A model generated the notes under the pieces. It was not told where the DNA came from. It saw only the letters and a program-made list of their open reading frames with translations, and did not search any database. From Sistotremastrum niveocremeum HHB9708 (Eukaryota > Basidiomycota > Agaricomycetes > Sistotremastrales > Sistotremastraceae), in the NCBI GenBank assembly GCA_001630475.1, contig KV419431.1:252905-316904 (forward strand): a DNA stretch of 64,000 nt, read 5' to 3'. This document shows positions 54,903 to 64,000 of this stretch, piece by piece; the first letter of the stretch is position 1, and the number at the start of each line of letters is the position of its first letter. The position numbers and the translations under genes were made by a program.

Positions 54903-57169
54903 ATGGCTCCTCAAACTTTCGCGATTACTGGTATCAAGGCTGGCTGGGGACCATTGCCTGGTCAGATCCCTCTTCGTCAAGAGATCGATTCTTGGGCTGC
55001 CAATCCGGACAATGCCTTTCAAGTTGATCTCTTTCTGCAAGCCTTGGCAATCTTCCAGCAGATGCCAGCAGAGGAGAAGACTTCCTACATCAAAGTTGCC
55101 AGTGAGTGGTTCTCGGTCACTGTTAAGGGCGTTCGAACAAAACTGACAATCGTCAGGCATCCATGGATTGACCTCTGATCCATGGGACGAGGAAGAGAAG
55201 ACTGAAAATCCCGATGCTAAGCTAGGGTATTGCACACACAATAATCAGTTATTCCCAACGTGGCACCGCCCCTATCTCATTCTCTTCGAGGTAAGATGCC
55301 CGCGCTCATCAGGCTCAGTATTAGACAGACAATTAATGATCAATTTAGCAACTCATTCATCAAATCATGATCACACAAGTCATCCCGCCATATCCAAGTC
55401 CATCGCATCGTGCCAAATTGGAAGCCGAAGCAAAAGCATGGCGCTTGCCTTACTGGGATTGGGCTGCTAAGAAGATCGATCCCAATGACCCCGATGCGCC
55501 GCCCAACTACAATGTGCCTGAGATCTTGCGCCAACCAGAGTGGACCGTGTCGACACCGAGTGGGGTCTCGAAGAAAATCCCGAATCCACTTTATGCCTTC
55601 ATCACATCAGAGTCTATGGGGACATTTGGCATTCCGGATGTGGAGGACTCTCCGGTACGATTATTGGGTTGTCTATTACCGCGTACTGACCGAATATCTA
55701 GTTTTCTATCTCTCATTCGACCAGTCGACATCCACCGAAATACTCGGATTCCACAGCCTCAGTGTGGGTCAATGGATATCAAGATAACGATAAAATTAGG
55801 GACGGACTTCGAGGCGCTGATTGGTTCCCGACGAATGACCCAAGTTCTCCGTGGCAACAGGATTCTCTCGGCGAGGCCGTATATCGATTATTCTCTGAGG
55901 GTTATTTCTCAAGCTATGACGCCTTCGCCACCACCGGATATCATGCCCCACAGAAAGAAACAGAATATCTGTCACTTGAAGGGATCCACAAGTACGTTGA
56001 TTCACTTGTACCATCGAGCTGTGATGTGCTCATGATATGTGCAGTAATATTCACATCTGGTGCGGTGGAGGGAATCCGCCCGAGGATGTTCTCCCAGACA
56101 GGCCGATCCCTGAGCCGGTGGATGGTGCAGGCCACATGAGTCGACCAGAGACGTCGGCCTTGGACCCCATCCTATATATGCATCATTGGTAATAGATTAT
56201 CCAATATTTTGTTTGCTCAGCTCACCTCCTTCAACAGCAATGTTGACCGCCTATTTGCTATCTGGCAGACCCTCAACCCCGACGCATGGTTTCGTAAACA
56301 GCATCTCATCATTGCTGGGCAAGAGCCTGTCACATCTCGTACACCTCTAGCGCCCTTCCATACCGATACGAAAGGGACGTACTTCAGTTCGGATCTGGCT
56401 CGCGATTGGACTCAATATGGATACACGTACCCTGAACTCCAACATTGGTTGCCTAAGTACATTGTCGACGGAAAATTCAATCGCGAGCTCTATGTCCAAG
56501 ACGTTACCGACCAGATCACATCCCTATATCAACCGACGTACATCCTCTCTCGTCCTTCGTTCGCTACTGGAACTTCAAGCGAAGAAAATGACTACGTGGT
56601 AAACGTCGAGTATGAAAGGTAGGATCTCAGCTGATATTTCAACGCTGCACGCTGACGTATACACAGGTTCGCTCTGGGCGGAGAGCCATTCACAGTTCAT
56701 ATCTATATCGGCAAGACCAAAGTCGGTCAAGTGTACAACTTCTCTTCATCACTCCGAAGCATCAATGGATCGATTGCATGTGCAAATTGTCAGGAACAAC
56801 AACTGTCTGGTGCTATTTCGACTGGGCAAGTCCCCATCACGGCCCCGTTGTTGCATATTGCCAAACAGAGCCCCGCTCGCTTATCTACTCTTGAACGCGA
56901 CCATGTAAAGAAATTCTTGCTGGAGGATGGATCTTTGAGTTGGAAAGTGACCAAGGTGAGAGCATTCAGCCGTCAGGATTTCGATCAGAATGTGACGCTC
57001 CTTTCATCAGTTAAGTGGAGAAGTGGTACCCCTCAAAGACATACCTTCGCTGAAGGTATCGGTTGCCGGTGGAAAAGCTCTCCATCATGCTCATCCGTCG
57101 CGGGAGACCACAGAAGGCGATGCCAGAAAGGCACGGCTTTCATTTTTCCATAGTCATGTCACTTTGTAG
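54903..57169 (+). CDS. Tyrosinase Tyr4 (variant CuB helix)
   Basis: Third complete copy. ATG 54903 (MAPQTFAITGIKAGWGPLPG). Cu[44 protein letters not shown]. CuB: EGIHKNIHIWCGGG, then a longer loop with GHMSRPETSALDPILYMHH|CNVDRLFAIW. The usual FWLHH is LYMHH, so the Phe that normally lies over the copper site and the neighbouring Trp are replaced, while the His ligands remain. The C-terminal domain follows the others ([29 protein letters not shown]), but the last exon differs: after PLKDIPSLKVSVAGGKALHH it ends LSFFHSHVTL (TAG 57167-57169) without the GGL ending. Probably active with altered substrate preference (inference). Confidence 0.9.
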
Positions 57170-60100
57170 TCGAGGAAACGGGATTTGGCACCGTGACGGC
57201 GCTGTCGAATGAGTCGGAATGACTGCTAGTTTGTCGGGAAAAATAATGTTCATATCGGATTGGTCGAGTTTCTACAGCTCTCCTAGCGTATGGCGTCGTT
57301 CGTTTCCCTTTGCTATCTGGGCAGCCCAAGTTATATTACTTGCGGCCCTATGCTGCTAAATGAAAATTTTCGCGTCACGACGTGTTCAAAGCCTGAGAAG
57401 AACTGGCAGCTGACCGCCGATATCTCCGATTTTTTTCTTGCATTTCCGTCACGGTCCGAGTCGTCCTCGTCCCAGTCGCCCTGCAGCCCTGCACTTTGCG
57501 CTCTCGAATCCAGATCAGGATGCCGGTTCATAATTCTATTCGAATCCAAAGCTCTCATATGGTCGAGAACTTTTGCTCGGCCTCTCCAGGACCCCATTTC
57601 TCACTGCCCAAGCTCGGAAAACCACGAGGGTGTAGACGGTATGTATCAGTGCCTGGACGACCGAGAATCAGTCACCTGATGGTAATCCAGAGATTCGGAA
57701 CATTCTCAAGCTTTCTGTCCGAATTATGCAATATCCTTGCAGTGGAAAGAACTTTCCATTCTGTCAAATTACCGACTTTCCAAATTTTCTTCTCAAAGTT
57801 TCTCAATATTGTCTCCTGTACAACTTGGCAACAGGATTGTGCTACTGCTTATGCCACTCTGCTTTGAAGAGGTTGTGAGCTGATTTTGCGCGACATCCGT
57901 AGTCACCTTGTTCGCTTCCCGCACTCTTCTCAGCGTAGACGCCTCAAATGCTTCTAGTCAAGTCCACTCCTTGGTTTTATGGATAACGCAAGTCTCCACT
58001 CTATACAATCATCAAGTTCGTCGGTTCCCTCACACGGCTTCATCCAATATCTGTATTGTGGCGCCTGATTCTCAACTTTCTAGGAGGTTTGCGCCACACA
58101 GAACGCGAAATTCGCCCCTAAATTCCAACTCTATCTACTCAAATCCCGTCCCTGTTTACGAGTTCCTGTTCTCCATGGCTCCCGGATCTTGAAAGAAGAT
58201 GGCAGCCCTCCTCACCATTGGGATTCGTGGCCGATACGCTTAAACGATCTCTACATCTCTCAAACATACGAGAGCTTTTAACGCGGTATATGTTATCATC
58301 TAAGACTATATTGGCTGCTCACTCGGACCTGCTCCCTTTCTGTCGACTATCAAAACTTCTGCTGTTGCATTAAATTGACTAAAGTCTCCGCGAATAATCA
58401 TCTGTTTCAGGCTGAGTCTTGAGCCTGAGAAGCCATCGCATGTGCTTAACAAGACCGCCTCTTTAGGGGTCTCGTTTCCGAACCAGTGCCTGCAGGCTTC
58501 AATCGACACTGAGCTTGCCTGCTTCTTGGACGCTCTCGAGCGTTTACCTTTATTGATCCTATCAGTTGGCTCAGTCCCTGCAGGCTTTACATCCCTCTTC
58601 GCGGCTTCTCACGGGATTTGGCTTAATCGACTGTTTCAAATCGAGGTCAGATCTGTGTAGCTTTCGAACTCGTCAGGACCATGCTCTCCTGTTCGAAGAG
58701 CATCTTAGTACTGCATCCGGATTAATGCGAGTTCGCATTAATACAGGCCATGAACACACATATTGCACCTGTAACAACAATATATTGACGTTTAGCTTGA
58801 GCGTGATTTAACTCTTGATTCTCGGGCCATCGCCATATCGGAGTCAGAGTCATGATTGCATCCGGTGCAGCCTCACCGCTCACCAGTCACAAGTCACTAG
58901 GCATGCTCTCGAGCGACGACAATCTCACAACCTGACCGTACATCACTTGCAACCTCCAAGATGGTTCCACCCACGTTGATCGCTCCGGTCTTTCAAGTGG
59001 GCCCGCTATAGGATCCCATACCCTCAGCTCACTGTGCCCCTGTGCCTGCGTCTCGTGTTGTCAATGCTCGAAAGCTCCTTTGCACGGGAAGCCAAGACGT
59101 ACCTGTTCCTTGTTCTCCAAGCACAAGTGAATTCATAGGCGCGCCATTCCGGACACTCTTGAGAACGGGGGTTGCGGCCTGGGTGGAACTGGGGATTCTG
59201 TTGCCGTTGCACCGACGGACGAAGCTTTGCATACTCACTAGTCGACGACGTCACTTTGAAAGTGAGTGAATGCATTCCGCGGATTCGAGCCTCCTATAGA
59301 CTATCATTTTCAGTTCAATGGCCCATCTTCGGATTGGTGGACTTACACTTCACCGAGTCTACCGTGGCTTCTGGGTCTTCATAGCCAGTCTTTCAGAGCA
59401 CCAAGTCGCATCTCTCAAAAGTCACGAGTCGCATCCACTTCCCCTATCACGACGCTGCTTTACGTTGTGGATGATTCTTCGATCGTATCACTGCACACGT
59501 TTTACTCCAATTTCGACCAGCGTACTTGGCCGTCATTGAATCATTTGTACACGGCAGAACTAGGTACAGGAAGCCGTCTCAATCAACGCTCCTTTCGTTC
59601 TGAGGTGTGTTCTCGTCGATGTCAGTAGTGCCGAACAACTCAGCCCCATGACAAGTTATACGGCTTCGACGAGCAATGTTCCGGTGCGGCATCACTCCAT
59701 TCACACACAACGTCCTGCGATGGATTTCATCAGCAGCTGAGATGCGTAGCTTCTGTTATGACCATATCCCGTATTGATTCAGTAACCTACGGTGGTGGGT
59801 TTCTGATCTGCCTGAATCTTCAGTTTCTATTTAGCTGACTGAAATACTCACCCGGACTTCGCAGCTAGTAACTTGTGATCTACGAGGAAACGTGCGGCGC
59901 CGTTTACAAGTTTGGCCACCCCTGATGGTCTGGTCCCCAGTCCTGCTATGCAGTCGGATTCACCCAGATTGAGAACATGACACTGCCGTTCCGAATGATT
60001 AAGATCTTGCGCCCGAGATTCAAAATCGAAGGCTGTCATGCGATGCGTGAGTAATGCGACAATTGCCGGCATTCCTTAATTTTACAGAACAAGCGCTGAA

Positions 60101-60231
60101 AATGATCAGGTCGATTTGTTGCGTGAACTCATGAGGATGGATGCAAATTGGCGGAAATAATCCCTTTGATTGGTATATAACGATGGCACCATCTCTTCAC
60201 TCAGTCAGATCACTCGCCACCTTTCACAAAC
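57170..60231. other. Long intergenic interval Tyr4-Tyr5
   Basis: About 3 kb. Only short frames on both strands (longest about 130 codons) without ATG-initiated, splice-supported continuity. No tyrosinase fragments or mobile element signatures seen. The right end carries the Tyr5 TATA box. Confidence 0.45.
60174..60180 (+). promoter_or_regulatory. TATA box of Tyr5
   Basis: TATATAA about 52-58 bases upstream of the chosen ATG at 60232. An ATG at 60183 lies too close to the box and in another frame, so it is probably not in the transcript or is a short upstream frame. Confidence 0.5.
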
Positions 60232-62457
60232 ATGTCCACCTACGCTATCACCGGTATCCAGCAAAGTCTCGGGCCCGCTCCGGGTCAGACTCCCGTTCGT
60301 CAAGAGATCAACGCATGGGCCGCAAACCCCGAGAATATTGTTGAAGTCAACCTCTTCTACTTGGCTTTGGCTAAATTCCAAGAAATCCCTTATGAAGAAA
60401 AGCTTTCCTACTTCCAGATTGCAGGTGCGTATCTCATTTTCGGTTGTTAACGACCTGACTAACTGAGAATCTGAAGGTATCCATGGGCTTCCTCTCGTCC
60501 CGTGGGACGAGAAAACGGAAAGCAAAACTCCTGGAACCCAGAATGGCTATTGCACGCATAACAGTATTCTATTTCCCACCTGGCATCGTCCTTACCTCAT
60601 CCTTTACGAGGTTGGTATCTGTATTTCGTATCTCAGAATTTACAATGACACTGACATCGATTTTAGCAAAAGATACACGAGATCATGGTCAATGACGTCA
60701 TCCCACAGTTCCCTGCCAATCAACGACCCGACTTGATCAAACACGCGAATTCATGGCGTCTTCCCTTCTGGGATTGGGGCTTGAAGAATCCCGACGTCCC
60801 CGATATCGTGCGCCCTGCTACAGTGACCGTGCAGACCCCCAGTGGCCAGACGGCCACCATCTCCAATCCGCTTGCCGCTTTCAAGGCGCCGGAAGCGATG
60901 GGGAAGTGGGACATCCAGGCCGTCGGGAGCTCACCCGTACGTTTTTCTCTGCGAATCGAGATCAGCCATCGCTGAAATGAGTAGTTTGACAAAGCTAGGG
61001 CTACTAGCAGGTACCCACCCAAGGGGTTCTCGCAACCACAAGATGTTGAGGCCTGGGTCAACGGCGTTCAGCTGAACGATCTTGTCCGCGATGCCCTTCG
61101 CGGTGCAGATTGGTACCAAAACCCCGTCGGTCAACCCCCCAAGTATCCCAACAACATCAGCGAAGTCGTATATCGTCTTTTCTCGGAGAAATATTTCTCG
61201 AGTTATCTCACATTCGCGTCGACCAATTTTGTGAACGAAGGCGGACCTGCGGATTATCTGTCGCTCGAGGCCATCCATAAGTACGTTACACTATATTCAC
61301 GTATGGCTTGGTTGCTGAATGCTCTTTAGCAATATTCATCTTTGGTCTGGTGGCGGTGGACCAAGAGACAAGACCAACCACGGTGCTGGTCATATGTCGA
61401 TTGTGCCGGTCGCAGCCTACGATCTCATCTTCTGGCTTCATCACAAGTAAGCATGTTCGTCAATTCCCAGACATGATTTTGATGGCATGATAGCAATATC
61501 GATCATTACTTCGCCGTTTGGCAGACGCTCAACCAAGATGTATGGTTCTCCAAGCCTTCCGAGCAGCTCAAGGATCCCAACGGCAACTGGTCCACGGTTC
61601 CCGGAACTGTGCCGACTCCGAAGACCCCTCTCGCACCGTTCCACACCGACACTCACGCGACCTACTTCGACTCTGACAAGGTTCGCGACTGGACGAAGTA
61701 CGGATATACGTACCCCGAGTTGCAACCTTGGCTTCCGAAATATCACGTCGGCGGTCAATTCAATCATGACTTGTATATCTTGGACATCAGGACTCAGGTC
61801 AATAAGCTTTACGGGACGACTCGTGATCAATTCTTTTCTATCGATTCTGGAGCGGATGTACTTGACAAAGAGGACTATGTCGTGAACGTTGAATATGAAA
61901 GGTACGTTCTTTGCGATGGGATCGAGTATATGGGCTCACACCGCTATAGATTTGCGTTGGGTGTCGAGCCGTTCGTCATCCACATTCTCCTCGGCAACAA
62001 CAAAGTCGGCCAAGTGTCAAATTTCTCCTCGCCTCCCGCCGAAAGTGGATGTGCGAACTGTGAAGTCCAACAACAAGCTCGTGTCGTCTCCACCGGCCAA
62101 GTCCCCATCACCGACCCCTTGGTTTCTGCTGTCTCCGACGAAAAGATCGCGCTTTATGACCTCGGTCCTGATTCTATTGGTCACTATTTGAAACATGGCA
62201 ACAACTTGAACTGGAAGGTTACCAAGGTCAGCTGGCCACTGCTCGATTATACGCTCATCAATGATTGATATTATTGGCGCTAGATCGATGGGGAGGAAGT
62301 TCCTCTCTCCGAGATACCGTCTGTCAAGGTTTCCGTCGCGGCAGGCAAGGGCAGTCATTACAAGGATCATAAGAAGATCTCCAAATATCATGGGTATACT
62401 GTGTTGCACGCCGTCACGGAAGGACGCCCCGGTGGTCTCGGGCACAATGATCATTAG
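60232..62457 (+). CDS. Tyrosinase Tyr5 (variant CuB site)
   Basis: Fourth complete tandem copy. ATG 60232 ([20 protein letters not shown]). Cu[47 protein letters not shown]. Cu[16 protein letters not shown] and [23 protein letters not shown]. The otherwise constant DP before IFW is DL, and NVDR is NIDH, so the near-invariant Arg after the third CuB histidine is a His. The residue after HH is Asn (Cys in Tyr2-Tyr4, Gly in Tyr1). Then [47 protein letters not shown] and an ending [14 protein letters not shown] 62455-62457. About 620 residues, otherwise intact. Copper ligands themselves are kept. Confidence 0.92.
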
Positions 62458-63098
62458 GATCTCGCTTCTCGATGCCTTGACTCAATTCTCTTTGCGAAAA
62501 AATGATTCCAGTGTACGATAGTTGTAGTGGTTGTTTCGAAGAGGAAATCAAATCAATGTCGTTTGTATACAGTTCAAACATTTGTGCCCTTTCGTGAGCC
62601 TTTCTGAGTCTCTTTGATCTGCGCGCGTCCCTGTCTTCGCCAATGGTCTTCGCAAAGCTACATGTACCACCTCCGTTCATCATTGAAATCTTTCACCACT
62701 CCTCAAGCTCTATTCTGAAGTACGGGAGCCTCCGATGCATGCCGGTCCTATGTAAGCCCTCTACAAATCTTGTCAGAGCTCAACTGTGAATAACAATAGA
62801 GATCCTGCCAGCCTGAGTGAGCCTCATGTTCGTCATGTGCCAACTGCACTCAATCTACACCGCAAATCTCTTATCACATCATCTTTGTATTGCTTCGACA
62901 GAATCCACACATTCCACGCATTACCCGATGCTAGTGCGACGTACGACAGCCTTCTAACGTCTTTCCCATGTCGCTCGGAGCAGAACACGAACCGAAAGCC
63001 ATCATGAACCACCCGATCCGCGATCAAAACCAGATTGGATTATATGGACGGCTTAATAACTACATCACGAACCAGTTTTCCTCGCCTCGCTCAGTTTG
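62458..63098. other. Intergenic downstream of Tyr5
   Basis: About 640 bases, no supported gene. Confidence 0.45.
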
Positions 63099-64000
63099 AT
63101 GGATTCTTCAGAAAGAGGACTCAAGATCAGGGGTGAGAAGCAAGGGATTGAAGTGTCGAAGAGCGGAACAGACTTCGTTCTACAGTGTGTATCAACCATA
63201 ATCGATCCTCTGCTCGTTAGTTGAATTGATTGACAGGAATTGGACGAAGAGCAATTGGGCGACCTTCGTCTCCGCCGCGCCTTTGGCGATAGATTCGTTG
63301 GGCGGGCTACTTCTGACTTCGTCTGGGCTTTTGGACTTTAGTATGTTCTTGGGTAGATCAGCTCTTCGCGTACTCATACTACTTGACCAGACATCGTCTC
63401 AAATTTGACTCCTGAGCAAGCAAGGTCATTCTTTCAACTTACCAAAGCTCCGTCTACGTTTAAGGCTGCCTTACTCGATGTCAGTAATTTTCATCTGGGA
63501 CCGCTGTCGTTCTGATCGCCGTGGAATCCTACAGGTGTCTGTGGCGGCTAAGGACGCGTTTTTCATCGCGCAGTCCAACATGGATACTATCGGTTTGACC
63601 ACACGTTCGCTGAGGGACGATGTATTCCAGAATGTCATCAACCTATTGTAGGTCTCCAGCCCTCTTCCATCTTGGAAGATACTGAAGATACTGAAAGTAA
63701 TTCCTAGGCGAAGACCTGACCCAGAGAGGATACGCAAACTCTTGCCGAAGAGAATCGCCTTGATGTTGGAGTTGACCGCAAAATGTGAGAAGGCGGCGAA
63801 AAGTAGCGAAGAGAACTTCGAGTCGCTCGCGGTGCTTACTCGTGAGTTGTTCTCGTTTGACGCGATACTAAGTTCTAAGCTCGGATTATTGTAGGAGAGC
63901 TTCGACTGGCTACGCTGCAGAAAGGGGTGACGAATAGATCGGAACTTGATCAGGTCAGGAGTTCCTTGATTGCGGACAATCTGGCCACTAAAGTACAAGT
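63099..64000 (+). CDS. Unrecognised helical protein gene, 3' part beyond the window
   Basis: ATG 63099 (MDSSERGLKIRGEKQGIEVS). Exons join cleanly: FVLQ|NWTKSNWATFVSAAPLAI, then a hydrophobic stretch SLGGLLLTSSGLLDF, |IVSNLTPEQARSFFQLTKAP, LLD|VSVAAKDAFFIAQSNMDT, VINLL|RRPDPERIRKLLPK, VLTR|ELRLATLQKGVTNRSE, still open at the window edge. Over 200 residues are visible, mostly helical. The hydrophobic segment near residue 45 is preceded by a polar N-terminus, so it may be a membrane segment. I do not recognise the family. At least five exons with good GT-AG signals make it a real gene. Confidence 0.6.

Overview
The window is nuclear DNA of a filamentous basidiomycete, most likely an Agaricomycete. 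Genes carry many short introns (about 45-75 nt, GT-AG, with one GC-AG case). Several families are typical of that group: CYP512-like and O-methylsterigmatocystin-oxidoreductase-like P450s, a DUF6535 membrane protein, a fungal ATP-dependent PEPCK, a Con-6 stress protein and multi-copy tyrosinases. Exon models were built by hand from reading frame, splice signals and comparison between paralogues inside the window. I recognised no LTR element, virus-derived element, DNA transposon, LINE or CRISPR array.

Layout. 0-1.7 kb: the 3' part of a tyrosinase (Tyr1) whose 5' part is missing. 2.0-8.8 kb: three head-to-tail CYP512-like P450 genes on the minus strand. 9.6-12.6 kb: two small hypothetical genes (minus). 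13.4-16.8 kb: four tandem tiny secreted cysteine-rich protein genes (SSP-A to D, minus). 17.4-19.6 kb: a polytopic membrane protein (minus). 19.6-23.3 kb: a gene-poor stretch with an inverted pair of diverged gene fragments. 23.3-27.2 kb: a DUF6535 membrane protein. 28.1-28.9 kb: a DUF1771-Smr protein. 30.2-32.2 kb: PEP carboxykinase. 32.7-34.3 kb: two more members of the small secreted family (SSP-E, SSP-F, plus strand). 34.5-36.8 kb: a P450 (minus) with a suspicious first exon junction. 37.7-40.9 kb: MCM2 (minus). 41.0 kb: an intron-containing tRNA-Ala(CGC), followed by two T-arm-like relics. 41.8 kb: Con-6 protein. 43.5-45.8 kb: a P450 (plus) paralogous to the one at 34.5 kb. 46.0-46.9 kb: a FIT/Scs3-type lipid-droplet protein. 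47.9-62.5 kb: four tandem tyrosinases (Tyr2-Tyr5, plus). 63.1 kb to the edge: an unrecognised helical protein gene.

The most novel item is the six-member small secreted family. Each member has a signal peptide, one cysteine in exon 1, then the pattern C-x3-C-x2-CC-x8-C-x7-C-x3-C. All six fit the same three-exon model: a phase-0 intron directly before the cysteine core, a phase-1 intron straight after the last core position, and an 11-nt terminal exon carrying only the last three residues and the stop. I do not recognise this family.

The remaining genes are two accessory groups (P450s and copper tyrosinases, both tandemly amplified oxidative enzymes) interleaved with housekeeping genes (PEPCK, MCM2, FIT/Scs3, tRNA-Ala). 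The P450s and tyrosinases could serve pigment or secondary metabolism, but nothing in the sequence ties them to one pathway, and no terpene synthase, PKS or NRPS is present.
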